In this document: positions 53,430 through 63,746 of the stretch, piece after piece
How the letters are laid out: each line of letters begins with the position of its first letter
Position numbering within the stretch: the first letter of the stretch is position 1
NCBI GenBank assembly: GCA_963575745.1
Contig: CAUYUJ010005758.1
Location: 356,486-420,485 of the forward strand
Source of the DNA: Prorocentrum cordatum
Taxonomy: Eukaryota > Sar > Dinophyceae > Prorocentrales > Prorocentraceae
Direction of reading: 5' to 3'
Length of the DNA: 64,000 bases
Notes under the pieces: model-generated
What the model saw: only the letters and a program-made list of their open reading frames with translations
Database searches by the model: none
Told to the model about the DNA's origin: nothing
Translations under genes and position numbers: made by a program

Positions 53430-55295
53430 CATCCTAGAAGGCAGGAGGGACTAGCAGTGAAAGGAGCCCCAACCCTTTGGGAGCGGACTTAACCAAGAGG
53501 CCCATCACATTGGGGACAAAGGTTGTGATAGCTGGTATCCCAAACAAACCACCAAGATCGATGATCCCTAAAGCGAAAACGGGGACCCAACTTAGGCTAC
53601 GTCTCCATTGTGCTATTAGGATTCGGGTTTCTTGTATTCTCGATGAAGAGGGTTTCTGGAAAGCCCCGTGCCTGCTCAATACTGCGGCCCCCTCGCACGG
53701 ACCCTTTCTGCGCAAAGCCGACGAATTTGAAGTCAGGCCCTCAGCCAGCAGATGTAGGGATGGTGTATGGTTCGCGTCTCCTCTTACCAGGGCTTCTCGA
53801 ACAAACAGGGGCATCGCAATGAACTGAGAAACCTGATCTCACCATCATATGTCTTGTAGCTGGGCGGAAATGCACCCACTGAAAAATCGCATACGCGACA
53901 CGCCACTGCTGAACATACCGCGAGTACGCACGAGGAGGCAAGCCGCAAGGCGATCTCAACCCCACGGCAATCTCACTGCATCATTGTCCGTGGAAATGCG
54001 CCAGTACCCGCTCGTGCTCGTCCTACAACCTTGACCTTCAGCGGGGCAAAACTTCCTATGGGCACTTGCTTGCCGGGCTTGCCGCACCTGTTGCGCCTTG
54101 CCTCGCAGCAAGGTCGACAAAGCAGACTGGTATCTTACATCGATGTGGCGAACACCTTCCACGCCGTAAGTGCAATACGGCTGCTTGCTTTGACCTGTGC
54201 ATGAACTAAGATGGCCCAGGATGGCTCGCTGTCCACTAAACTGTGCGCTCGAACGGCCCGAAAACTGGCGAGCCGCGCCCCGTGTTTACATAATCCGCAC
54301 ATGCGTGCCGTTGGCGTGCTGAGCATGGCCCGTCTCATTCATGCAAACTCGGCAACAAAGCCGGAGAATAAGGGACGTGAGACTGAAGTGAAACGTGAGG
54401 TGCCCCAACTGGGAAATCGTTTCGTTTCGCGCGCCTTCTCCAACCTCGAAGCTTCACAAGCCGTGAACCGTTCCTGTCGTCCACGTTCTCCGAGAGTGCG
54501 AAAATGCTCAAGCCCGACCATGGATGCAAGCACTCATCGGAGTCTTCCTGAGGCCTGCTGCCTGAACCTGACACAGGAGTTCACAATGCTGGACACCTGG
54601 AGGTCGTCTGCGAGTAAGTACCAGCACAGGCCTCGAATACTGCAGCTGCCTAAAACTCCAAACTCAAATCTGACTGGGTTGCTCGGGCTTGCCTCGGTGG
54701 CAGGGGCGGCAAAGTACCGCTGCACGGCGAGATACCACTGGCTTCAGGCCGCGTGGCCATTAGTCGATCTAGTGAATGTCCAGGACACATGAGCACGTGG
54801 CCCATGGCTGGACAGGATATTGAATCGGCCACGAAGCCCTTCCCGAATCCGAACCGTGCCAGACTGTCCAAGTGGAATCAACATAAACATGGATGGAATT
54901 AGCTATACCTCCTGATGAGGTCCAAGCCCGCTCGGTCTGCGTAGAAGCGTCGCATTGACAGTCTGCACTACGACACCGATCTCAATCAACAACCGCGAGC
55001 TCCCAGCCCACAGAGTAGAGCCAGTCCTATCGAGACCATGTAAGGATGCCGGGCAGAGTGATCTCGTTTGCGATTATCGCGCCCACGAGGCAGCAGGTAA
55101 GGCCTACACGCGGACCCTCGCAAGACGACTTGAATTACGATTACTCGTTGGACAACAACTCCCTCCGCTTGCTCCCGTGGTGTGAACGACCCGCGACCGC
55201 AACACTCGATGGCCTTGTGGATCTGTCCAAGCCTGCCTGCTTGCTCTCGCAGACCCTCGCTGCTCACAAACTGTGTCGACAAGACGAGCGCGAGC
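53430..55295. other. Lower-GC stretch, no gene identified
   Basis: This stretch has a lower GC content than most of the window. A plus-strand reading at 53596-53650 (LGYVSIVLLGFGFLVFSMKR) looks like a membrane segment and could be an exon, but no flanking homologous sequence or splice structure can be established. Other ORFs (for instance 54211-54792 plus) show no domain. Confidence 0.35.
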
Positions 55296-55299
55296 AAGA

Positions 55300-57660
55300 T
55301 CATCCGCCGGCGTCGGCATGCTGCCGGGGCACCCGCCTGCGCTCGCGCTCCATGCTCAGGTGCTGCCGCGCTGCCTGACCGCGCCCCCGCCTCGCGGGGC
55401 CACGACGGCGCGGCGGCAGCAGCAAGTTCGCGTGCTGCCACCGGCTGGCCCTCTTGCAGGCCCAGGAGGCGCGCTCGTGCAGGGTCTGACTGCGGGGGAG
55501 GCCCTGCCAGCGGACCTCCTCCAGGCACTGCAGCGCGGCGGACCACCTGCCCTGCATGTCGTAGCTGGTCATGAGGCTCGCGTGCATCTGGTTGTGCCGC
55601 TGCACCCCGTGCGCGTGAAGGCGTCGCATCAGCAGCTCCGCCTGCTCCCAGCGCGAAGACTTGGAGTACGCCGCGACCGCGGCGCTGTGGACATAGTCGT
55701 CTGCCTGGAGCCCCGAGGCCACCGCGAGGCGTAGCAGCAGCAGGCCCCGCTCCCAACGGAGGGACCTCACGCAGGCGTGCGCAACAGCCTGGTGCGAGAT
55801 TATGTCGGGTGCAACTCCCACCACGCCTGACCGCATGCCGCACAGGTGCGCCACCGCCATCTGCCACCGGCCTCTCTTCTGCAACATGCTCAGGGCGCTG
55901 GTCTGCCCAGACACGTCGGGCTCGAGCCTCTGGCAGCGCAGGAGCTCGAGGGCGGATAGTGCACCGATCCAGCCACCAGGGGACGCGCCCACGCCACTTG
56001 AGCTCACCACGGCCAGGGCAGTGCGGCCATCGGGCTCCAGGGCAGCCCACTGCATCTGCTTCATGATCTGGGTAGCCTGCTGCCACACCGCCTCGCTGGC
56101 AGATGCCCGCATCGCCGCGTTGTACCCGCGCGTACCCACCGCCTCGCCCCTCCGCTCCGACTCCTCTACCAGCCTCACGGCCCCCCGCCAGCGGGAGGCC
56201 CTCTGGAGCGAGGTGAGCCCGATGACGTACGCCTGCCTGTCTACCTGCAGCGTGCTGGCCCACATGTCCTCCAGGATGTCTAGAGACTGGGCCCACAGAT
56301 GACTGTTCATGAAGGATGTCGCGACAGCGCTGCCCACCAGGGCGTTCGCCTCCAGGCCATGGTGCCTCATCTCCCGCAGCACCCCGAGTGCAAGCGCAGG
56401 CGCGTGCCCCTTCGACGCCGCGCGGACCACCGCGCAGAATGCCAGCGCGTCCAGCTCGTCGTCGCGCACCATGCCTTTGAGCACCCCGACGGCCAGCCGC
56501 CACTGGCCGCCCCGCTCGAGGGCGCCAGTGCTGGCGCTGCGATGGACGCCCTGCGCCTCAATGCGCGCGTGGCGCATCCTCCGCAGAAGACCCAGCGACA
56601 GCTGCCACTGTCCAGCGTCCTTGCAGGAGGTCATCAACGTGATGTACCTCTCACCACTCACCTCCAGGCAGTTGCGCCAGCAGTCCTCGTTGAGCTGCAG
56701 CGCGCGCTCCCAGAGGTGGCCCTCCCTGCAGGCGACCAGCGCATTCGAGCACGTGACCGTGCTGTGCTCCACGTTCTGATTACGCATCCCCCGCACGAGC
56801 TCCAGCACGCGCGCCCACTGGCCGCAACCATTGCAGGCAGAGACTGCAGCATCGCAGACCATAGTGCCAAACTCCTGCTTCGGGGAGCAGGTGCGGGCCC
56901 GCAGCCCTGGGTCCGCGAGCAGCTGCACTGCCAGCAGCCACTGCTTCCCCACGCCCAGCGCCGTGACGAGCCCGACGTCGGTGCTTGGATCAAGCGCTGC
57001 GCCGGCTGCCCTGCCGCACTCCGCTGCCGCGAGAGCCTGCTCCCACTGCAGGCTGCTCTGGAGGAGAGACGCCGTGGCGCTGCAGGTGAGGGTATCGACG
57101 CGGCAGCCCCTGCGCTGCAGGAGCGACAGCACCTGGAGACCCCGCAGCCACACCAGGGCGCTGCCGCAGGTGGCGAGGGCGGATCTGAATATCTCCGCGC
57201 CGACCTCGACCCTGCAGCACTGCGCTTCCTCCACCACCCAGAACGCGTGCCTCCACTGCCTGGCAGGCACGAGGGCATCTGCCGCGGCCCAGAAGGTGCG
57301 AGCTGGGAGGGGGTCGTGGCCCTGGCGCTTCAGCCTCCCGAAGACGTCCAAGGCAGACCTCCACTTCTGCATGCGTCCAAGGGCGAGGATCATGCTGGTC
57401 GCCTCAGTGGCTTGCTTGCGGACATCCTCCAAGAAAGGGCCCACCTGAGCCGTAAGTCTCGTCACGGTCTCACTGATGTCTACCCCCTTGGAGTCCTTCG
57501 TCACTTGGGCCAGCTGCTCCTGAAAAAGTGCCCACTTTGGTCTGGGCCTAACCTTCACCCTCGCAATCTGCGCGAGCGCCTTCAGCGACGTGCAAATGTC
57601 CTCCGAGCTGCTGTTGGTGGGCGCGCCACCCTGCAGCACGTCCTGGCACGGCAACGGCAT
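55300..57660 (-). CDS. Pentatricopeptide-repeat (PPR) protein
   Basis: 786 residues from the ATG at 57660 (MPLPCQDVLQGG); the frame is open a little further upstream through a GTG only. After an N-terminal helical region, from about residue 75 the protein is built of degenerate 34-36-residue helix-turn-helix repeats. Typical units are WRSALDVFGRLKRQGHDPLP, QWARVLELVRGMRNQNVEHS and RWEQAELLMRRLHAHGVQRH, with a W.xAL..L..M...G...D pattern; about 18 can be counted. PPR proteins bind single-stranded RNA and act mostly in plastids and mitochondria (editing, splicing, stability). No DYW or SMR domain is seen; the C-terminus is a basic Arg-rich tail. No intron is needed. Tryptophan at repeat starts is common in dinoflagellate PPRs. 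Exact target and compartment are unknown. Confidence 0.8.
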   Translation of the reverse strand: MPLPCQDVLQGGAPTNSSSEDICTSLKALAQIARVKVRPRPKWALFQEQLAQVTKDSKGVDISETVTRLTAQVGPFLEDVRKQATEATSMILALGRMQKWRSALDVFGRLKRQGHDPLPARTFWAAADALVPARQWRHAFWVVEEAQCCRVEVGAEIFRSALATCGSALVWLRGLQVLSLLQRRGCRVDTLTCSATASLLQSSLQWEQALAAAECGRAAGAALDPSTDVGLVTALGVGKQWLLAVQLLADPGLRARTCSPKQEFGTMVCDAAVSACNGCGQWARVLELVRGMRNQNVEHSTVTCSNALVACREGHLWERALQLNEDCWRNCLEVSGERYITLMTSCKDAGQWQLSLGLLRRMRHARIEAQGVHRSASTGALERGGQWRLAVGVLKGMVRDDELDALAFCAVVRAASKGHAPALALGVLREMRHHGLEANALVGSAVATSFMNSHLWAQSLDILEDMWASTLQVDRQAYVIGLTSLQRASRWRGAVRLVEESERRGEAVGTRGYNAAMRASASEAVWQQATQIMKQMQWAALEPDGRTALAVVSSSGVGASPGGWIGALSALELLRCQRLEPDVSGQTSALSMLQKRGRWQMAVAHLCGMRSGVVGVAPDIISHQAVAHACVRSLRWERGLLLLRLAVASGLQADDYVHSAAVAAYSKSSRWEQAELLMRRLHAHGVQRHNQMHASLMTSYDMQGRWSAALQCLEEVRWQGLPRSQTLHERASWACKRASRWQHANLLLPPRRRGPARRGRGQAARQHLSMERERRRVPRQHADAGG

Positions 57661-58060
57661 GAGTTTTGATAAAGCCGCAAACACAAATACCAGTCACAAG
57701 CTGTAAACCATTCGTCCAAAAATCCAAGAAAGCACCGACAATATCAGCAGGATCAATTCTGGGTCACTTTGGGACCATGTCTGGCCAACGTTTTGCTTTT
57801 CTTGCTCAAACGCAAACCTTCACTGAGATTCGACGCCGAAACAAATGCAGCTTCTCGAAAAACACACCAGCCGAGCTCTCGACCCCGTTCCATCCCCGGC
57901 CTGAGGTGGTGTTTACATTCTCCCCCCTAACATCTGTTACTGGGGAGAGGGGGGGGCCGACATGCGAGCGCTTCAGCATGCTTGTGATCCCCACACCATG
58001 CCTGTGAGCACCGCGCCATGCCTGTGGGGGAAACGTTACGAACTCACCAAATAGAAAAAC
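57661..58060. other. Upstream flank of the PPR gene, no feature recognised
   Basis: AT-richer than its surroundings, with short repeated CATGC(C/T)TGTG words near 57975-58025. No TATA-like element or spliced-leader acceptor can be defended. Confidence 0.4.
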
Positions 58061-58069
58061 GATCTCCCT

Positions 58070-58115
58070 ATCGAGTCAGATCGACCCATGAAAGCCACGG
58101 AGCCCGAAACGGGGC
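58070..58115 (+). repeat. Dispersed repeat of about 55 bp, copy 1
   Basis: Contains TCAGATCGACCCATGAAAGC and GGAGCCCGAAACGGGGC, related to 58550-58605 and, inverted, 59546-59605. Confidence 0.5.
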
Positions 58116-58544
58116 CACAGTGCCGGCCGTGATGTCTTGTATGGTCGTTTTGGGTATTGTCGTTTCGGGTTTTGAATAAGAAGCGTATCGTCGAGGGGAA
58201 CGGGTCACGGATACCTCGGGAAGCCACTACAGCCAATCTTGAGACCCTGACTGGGGGACGACCCGGAGAGGCCGAAAACGAAGAACATCTGAGGACCCCT
58301 CCCCCTTCCTGTCTTGCATGGCGAGAAGACTCGGGGCGACTCTGGAGGTCTGAGTCTCCGCGAAGTACCTGGGCCTGGAGGCATTCCAGAGGCGTCTCGG
58401 AGGCCAAAAAGAATCAGGAACATTCGAAGACCCCCGTCCCAGAGCCTCACTCATGCTGGCATCGAAGCCCTGCGGTCTGGCATTGCGAACGAAATGTAAA
58501 CATTGCGAAAAATCACGACCAGAGCCCTGGACCCCATCTCTCTG

Positions 58545-58610
58545 TCGAGTTTTCCAGCCGGATCGACCTGTGATGGCCCCGGGGCCCGAAGGAAGGCAAA
58601 ATCGCCCGTT
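58545..58610 (+). repeat. Dispersed repeat of about 55 bp, copy 2
   Basis: Contains GGATCGACCTGTGATGGCCC followed by CGGGGCCCGAAGGAAGGC. Lies 30 bases before the MITE-like element copy 2. Confidence 0.6.
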
Positions 58611-58637
58611 GTGACAACATCTGACGCCCAGATCCAG

Positions 58638-58862
58638 AGGCCTCCCAGATGGGGTCCGAGTGGACGGGGTCGAAGGATCACGCCGCATCGTCGATGCATC
58701 ACCGATGCATCGGCGACGCATCGGCGATGCATCGGCGACGTCGGCGATGCATCAGTGCATCAGGCACGTCGGCGTGGAGAAAGTCTGGCTCCACATCCAG
58801 CCGTATCGCCGATGCACCGGCGATGCGGCGCGATCATCTGATCCCATCTGGCCGGTTCTGGA
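58638..58862. mobile_element. Foldback/MITE-like element, copy 2
   Basis: The left end AGGCCTCCCAGATGGGGTCC plus GAGTGGACGGGGTCGAAGGATC matches copy 1 at 42015 closely, and the interior again has GCGATGCATCGGCGACG words and GGCGTGGAGAAA. The right end is partly diverged: the reverse complement of 58820-58850 gives CCAGATGGGATCAGATGATC and GCGCCGC, matching the inner part of the left arm. The internal GATGCATCGGCGAC motif has expanded in tandem in this copy. Confidence 0.6.
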
Positions 58863-59399
58863 AACCCTGGATCACAAAATGATGCCATCACTCGGGGGGG
58901 GTGTTCTTTACCACCGCCCGCTTCCGCTGGCTTCAGCCGCCAGAGCCGCCCCCGTTTTTCCTTTCGCCGACCTCCACCGGCCTTCTGCGGCCCTTTCGCT
59001 GGGGAAGAGATGCCAACCTGTCGATATCTCGACAGCGAAGCCTTTTCCGACCCCATCTGAGCGACGAAAAGAAAGGGGGCTTACGCGAGATTACATACCA
59101 ACCTTACGCGGTGGCTGACGCGGGCCACCGGCGCTACACGCCACACTGGAAACGAGGGCGAACTTACGCGCGCAGATTGCGCGATAGTGCCCGTGATCAC
59201 GGCGCCGAAGCTCTGCGTCGCCCACCTGGGAGGCCTATAGAGAATCCCGGGCGCGGGCCGACGGTCCTGAAAGGCGCCGTGTTGGCCGGTCGCGCCCGCG
59301 GCGCGCCCCGGGCTCGGGCGCGCGATGGCGTGCGGCGTCGTATGACGCTGGGGCGCAGGGCGCGGCGGCAGGCCCATCCGGGCAGCGGGCGCCCCGGGC

Positions 59400-59960
59400 T
59401 GGCCATGCGCCCACGGCCCCAGCAGGAGGGAAGGGGAGGGGAGAGTCGGAGGCGGGAGGCAGGAGGGGGGAGGAGGGGCCCTCGGAAGTGTTTATTTGTT
59501 TATTTGTCTTGTTGTTTGTTTGTTTGTTTCTTCTTTTTTCTTCACCGCGGGCGTTTTCGCCCCGTTTCGGGCGCCGGGGCCGTCACAGGTCGGTCCAGCT
59601 CGAAGAATGACGCAGGAAGATGGTGTGCGGGGTTATGTTTGTGTTTTTTGTATTTTTTTGCATTTTTGGTGCAGCGTCGGATCTCTGGGGGGGATCGGGA
59701 AGGCGGAGCGTGCCCAGCGGAGGGGGGGGGGGCGGAGAAAGAGAGCGTTCGAGGGGGAAGGGAGGGGCCTCGCCCTTCTTCCTTAGGTCAGTGCGCAGGA
59801 GGAGCGTATCTAGCAGACGGGAGGGGGGGAGGGAGGAGAGGAGGGGGGCATGGGAGAGGGGGAGAAGGGGGGGCGGGGGCAAGAGAGGGCAGGAGGCGGA
59901 AGCTTGGGGGGGGAGGAGGGCGAGTGGAAGAGGAAAAGAAAATATTTGGAGGCTGAGAAC
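59400..59960. repeat. G/GGA purine-rich stretch with an inverted dispersed repeat
   Basis: Purine-rich at 59420-59480 and 59815-59930. At 59546-59605 lies the third, reverse-complement copy of the 55-bp repeat (CGGGCGTTTTCGCCCC, CGGGGCCGTCACAGGTCGG). A TTTG/TTTC run sits at 59488-59540. No gene. Confidence 0.55.
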
Positions 59961-60468
59961 AAATAAGAATCACGGGGTCTGGAAGCTGCACGAGAGTGAG
60001 AGAGAGAAAGCAAACAACAAATAGCACGGCGGCATTCAGACGTAGATTGCGGGGCTTTTACTATTCATATAGTAAGTACATGTATGCGTCGACGCTCGAG
60101 CCAAGCAGCGGCGACCCCTCCAACTTGAATCCGGATTGCGCGGGCGGTCAAACAGCTTCGGAGGAGAAGAAAGACTAAAGGAAGAAACGAAGAAAATAAC
60201 CATAATTGCCCAACAAGAAGCACATTCTAGACTCGGCAGGGTGACATCGTCGCTGTCTGACCTGGTGGGCGCGCGCGCATGGGGCGCGGGCTCATCCACT
60301 GCAACGGCGAGCTCGTGCGTGTGCGAACGGCACTGGAGGGGCTCGCGCGTTCGAGCGATGATGGCATGAGTTGTCATGAGCCGCATTATGTGATGTTGGT
60401 GGCCTCGGGTCGCAGACGTAGTGTCTGAAAGCTTTCCCTGAAACTTGGGCAAGATGATGGCCCCGGGG

Positions 60469-61320
60469 TCACGTGAATGGCGAGGTGGGAGTGTAGTGCC
60501 CTGACCTGGCAGGTGGGAGTGAAAGTGAAGGATGGAGATAGATCTCGAGGGATGCGCTCACTGCGTTTGGCACGATCGCTTCGCGGTCCGCGGGGGCCGC
60601 TCTGATCATGACCACCGTGGGCAACCTCCTCGCTGAGCGTGCCGGGCCCGGCGCTGCCCCTGGGCGGGGGCGGCTGCTGCGGCTCGTCGGCGCTAGCCTC
60701 GCGGAGGGCCTTGCCGGCGCGCGTCGCTCGACCTTCTCCCCAGCCCTGCGCATGATTCTTCTTCTTCTTCTTTTTCTTATTCTTCTTCTTAGTTTCTTCT
60801 TCTTGGGCAAGTCGGCGGCGTCGCCCTGCGCGGGCTCGCTCCTGTCCTTGTCATTGCCCTTGCCATTGCCGCCCACAACCGCGGCGCGCCCTCGGAAGCC
60901 GATTTGCGCTGTGGTCCGCGTCCTTGCCCAGAACGGGCGCGGAGTCGACGGGCGAGGCAGCGTCGGTCTCCGGCCCGAACCGCGAGCCGTGCTGGACTCG
61001 TCGCATTCAGCCTCGCAAGACGGTAACTGGGGCTGATCCTCTGGCGAGGGGTGGCGACGAGATGGAGCGCGCGGCGCGCGCTTATCTGGAGGCGAAGTGA
61101 AGCGCGCTGCGCGCGGTGACAGCGCTGCCAGCCGCTTGCGGCCAAGCGGACGGCTCTCGGAGGAGGGCACGCCGAGGGGCCTGCCGTCAAGCTCGGCCAT
61201 CGGATCCTGGCCGAATCTGGGCCAGGACCCCGCGTTTGTCAGCGCCCAATAACGCCTGCATTCTTCACGCTGCTGGGGGCTCCACGAACTCCAGAGGTGG
61301 CAGGGTTTCGTCGTGAACAT
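60469..61320 (-). CDS. Hypothetical basic protein
   Basis: A 283-codon minus-strand ORF from the ATG at 61320. It begins KPCHLWSSWSPQQREECRRY, is Arg/Ser/Pro-rich and has a nuclear-localisation-like basic run KKKKLRRRIRKRRRRR at about residue 173. The basic run is coded by a CTT-type triplet tract (60768-60806) and so may be only repeat expansion. No family is recognised. It lies 3' of the copia relic on the same strand but no link can be shown. It may be a chance ORF in GC-rich sequence. Confidence 0.2.
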   Translation of the reverse strand: MFTTKPCHLWSSWSPQQREECRRYWALTNAGSWPRFGQDPMAELDGRPLGVPSSESRPLGRKRLAALSPRAARFTSPPDKRAPRAPSRRHPSPEDQPQLPSCEAECDESSTARGSGRRPTLPRPSTPRPFWARTRTTAQIGFRGRAAVVGGNGKGNDKDRSEPAQGDAADLPKKKKLRRRIRKRRRRRIMRRAGEKVERRAPARPSARLAPTSRSSRPRPGAAPGPARSARRLPTVVMIRAAPADREAIVPNAVSASLEIYLHPSLSLPPARSGHYTPTSPFT

Positions 61321-61450
61321 CGCGAACGCGATGCTCAGCGGGACGCTCGCATTCGCGGGCCTGAGATCATGCGTCCATCCGTGGATCCTCCGCGCTTCGA
61401 ATGTGAATCATGCGCGAAGCTTGGGAGCCATCGCGTCGACGCTGCGGAGT

Positions 61451-62092
61451 TCAATATGGCACCGGACCCGCATGATACTCAGCGCGCACGAAATTCGCAA
61501 TCTCCTCGTCGAGCTTGGCGGGCGGCCGAGAGTCCTCCGCGGGCGCCGCGGCTGCCGCCTCTGGAGGAGGTAGTGCGCGTGGCGGGCTCAGCGCCATCGC
61601 GGGCGCCTCACGGGCAGGCATCGCGGCGAGCGAGACACGGTGGCCGAGCGGCGTCTGCGCGGAGATGGCGGGCGCGACAGGGAACGGGCAAGCCTTTGCG
61701 CGTGAGCGTGGCCTTGTGAAACAGATGACGTTGACACCGCGTGCCCTGTCTCCTTGGACTGCCGCGCCTGGCGCTCCACTTCGCGAACTTCGGGCCTGCG
61801 CGTCGGCGGCGTCATCGGAAGCGCGCCGGGGGGTTGGATCATCGCCAGCGGCCCCGTTGGGCAATCGAGCGTCGCGGCTCGACCTGCAGTCAACGCGAGC
61901 TTCACGTCTTCTGACGACGTCACTTCCTCCGTGGATGGCAAGGAAGACGAGGGCGCGGGACGCGAACGGCGAACCTGGGGGCTCCGCTGGCTTACTCTGA
62001 CGCACGGTGACGCACGCGCGCGCGCGGCAGCGGGTGGCCGCCAGCGCGCGGCGGCGCGCGGCGGGAGCCCGCGCGCGGCGTGAGCACTTCAT
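61451..62092 (-). other. Open minus-strand frames, no gene recognised
   Basis: A 213-codon frame ends LDEEIANFVRAEYHAGPVPY and a second frame (61941-61588) begins PSTEEVTSSEDVKLALTAGR. Both look mildly protein-like but neither has a domain I can name. They could be decayed 3' coding sequence of the adjacent copia element. Confidence 0.25.
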
Positions 62093-62509
62093 GGAGCGCG
62101 GTGGCTAGAGCGAGGCCGTGACCCGTTGAACTGATCGCGGCCACCAGCTAACCTGCGGAAGTGCTTCGTGCAACTGTTTTGAGCACCCCGCACTTCCAAT
62201 CCAGTAGGCGACGCGTTTGCTTGCCAACGAACGCTCGATGAGCATCCGTGTCTCCGATGCCCATGCCAAAGAAATGGCGTGGCCTGTGCCCATCTCGCGA
62301 GCGCGTTCAGCTCCTGCGTGTGGCTGCACGTTTCCGCCGCTGCGTGGCGCTGAAGTGCGACTGCGTAGACGTGCAGATTGGTTCGGGTGATGGGAGTGAA
62401 AGCCAGAGTCATAAGCAGACGGATGCACAGCATATCCTGGCCCCTGGATGCGAGCTCGGGATTGGAGTTGCCCACCCCCTCGGCGCTTCATATTGGTTAC
62501 TGCGCACAA
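62089..62509 (-). pseudogene. Copia RNase H-like tail relic
   Basis: Minus-strand reading gives LMTLAFTPITRTNLHVYAVA followed by LQRHAAAETCSHTQELNALA and RWAQATP. This is the connection region after copia RT (L.GA..F...TR.D...Y..ALQR......H...LN...RW). The RNase H catalytic residues are not readable. Confidence 0.5.
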
Positions 62510-62599
62510 ATGTACTCGATCTGGTCCAGCTCATATCCACCGCTGTGTGTGAAGGAACGACGTGTCCCACAAGGAATGAAATTCCCCCACTGACATCCA

Positions 62600-63211
62600 G
62601 CTCACCTTTACCAAAGACGCCCTCCAGAAATTGACAAACTTGGCCTTTTCCTGTGGCATTCCTGTGATGCCGATGTCGTCGATATGTTTGGTTGCCAGTA
62701 ACACGAGATGGCCATCTTTGCGTTTGGAGATGAACTCTTTGTCGTATAGCGTCGGGGTGGCTTGGTGTATTTGGTTGGTGATCTAGGTGAATTGGATAGG
62801 TCAGCATCTCGGGGCATCCTTGCGCCCGGTGCCAGGTTTCGCCATGTCGGGAAATTCACATGGTGAGTCGGACTCTTCGCGCCCTTTTACTTTGCACGGG
62901 ACTGCGACGGCGTCAGGTGAGAGCTTAAAGCTAGCCTCGCGCTCTCCCTCACCTGTTGCCGCCGTAAGTGCTTGGTGACTGACGCCTTTCAAGAAGACCT
63001 CATTGACGTCCCGCGCATCTGTTGTCCATCCTCGGCAGGCAGCCTCGGAGACAATCGCGTGCTGGGAGAGTCGTGATGAGGTGCCTGCGCATACGGCAAT
63101 GAGATCGGCGTCGGCGTCCTTGAAGCCTCGGACAGCGGTCAGCCTCGCACGAGTGATCCGAACCTTCTGAGATGGGTCCGACTTACCACGTGTCCACGTC
63201 CACTTGCCCAC
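62600..63211 (-). pseudogene. Copia-type reverse transcriptase (RVT_2) relic
   Basis: The frame 63211-62801 reads VRITRARLTAVRGFKDADAD, then AGTSSRLSQHAIVSEAACRG and TTDARDVNEVFLKGV. RARL..RGFKD, the SQ...S.A...GW box and D(V).E.FLKG are the fingers and motif A of copia RT, with Asn where Ala is usual in SKAFL. At about 62715-62670 another frame gives LVLLATKHIDDIGITG, the IDD catalytic box, and a third gives FLEGVFGKGELDVSGG. All catalytic parts are visible but scattered over three frames. Confidence 0.65.
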
Positions 63212-63746
63212 CCACCTGCAGGCAGGCAGGGATGTCGCGTGCTCCTCGGTGCGAGCGACGTGAGAAGCAGTCGTGTTCTACCCGCGCGTGCAGTTGCTCG
63301 AGCACAGCGGCAGCAACGGCTGTGGCGTGTTCCCGAAACTCTTCGGGGGTGAGCAAACCAGCGCCACGTTCCACCACTGCCTTCTTCGTTCCTGCAGCGT
63401 AGACCCGGAGGCGCGCGCAGTGACCGCCGGCATCATGATAACCTAATATGAATTGGTGCATCTCGTCCGGGGTCAACATTTCCACGCAGGCGTTCCTGGC
63501 CCCATCGGTGTCGATGGCCTGCGCGGTCTCGAGGGGAACAGCACCTGCTGTGGAGTAGTGGTGGTGCTGGCACACCTCTGTGGGCAGGACTTGCGGTAGT
63601 GGGTTTGACGGGGCAGGTTGGGTCTCCGCCCCCAGGATTTCCCCGAAGGTGGCCGAGTCTGTGAGCAGCGCATCCTTCATGACTGCCGGATGGTCGCGCG
63701 TTGCAGAGGTCCCCCATGTGGTGTCGATAAGGTAGTCATCGCTCAA
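63183..63746 (-). pseudogene. Copia pol segment before the RT
   Basis: 187 codons: SDDYLIDTTWGTSATRDHPA, then MLTPDEMHQFILGYHDAGGH and VVERGAGLLTPEEFREHATA. The frame is lost at about 63211, where the RT frame takes over with a one-base displacement. The segment corresponds to the linker between integrase and RT; no integrase motif is inside the window. Confidence 0.55.

Noticed and set aside
53434-53827. Overlapping ORFs on both strands near a membrane-like segment
   Set aside because: Neither gives a known domain; listed only as an unannotated stretch.
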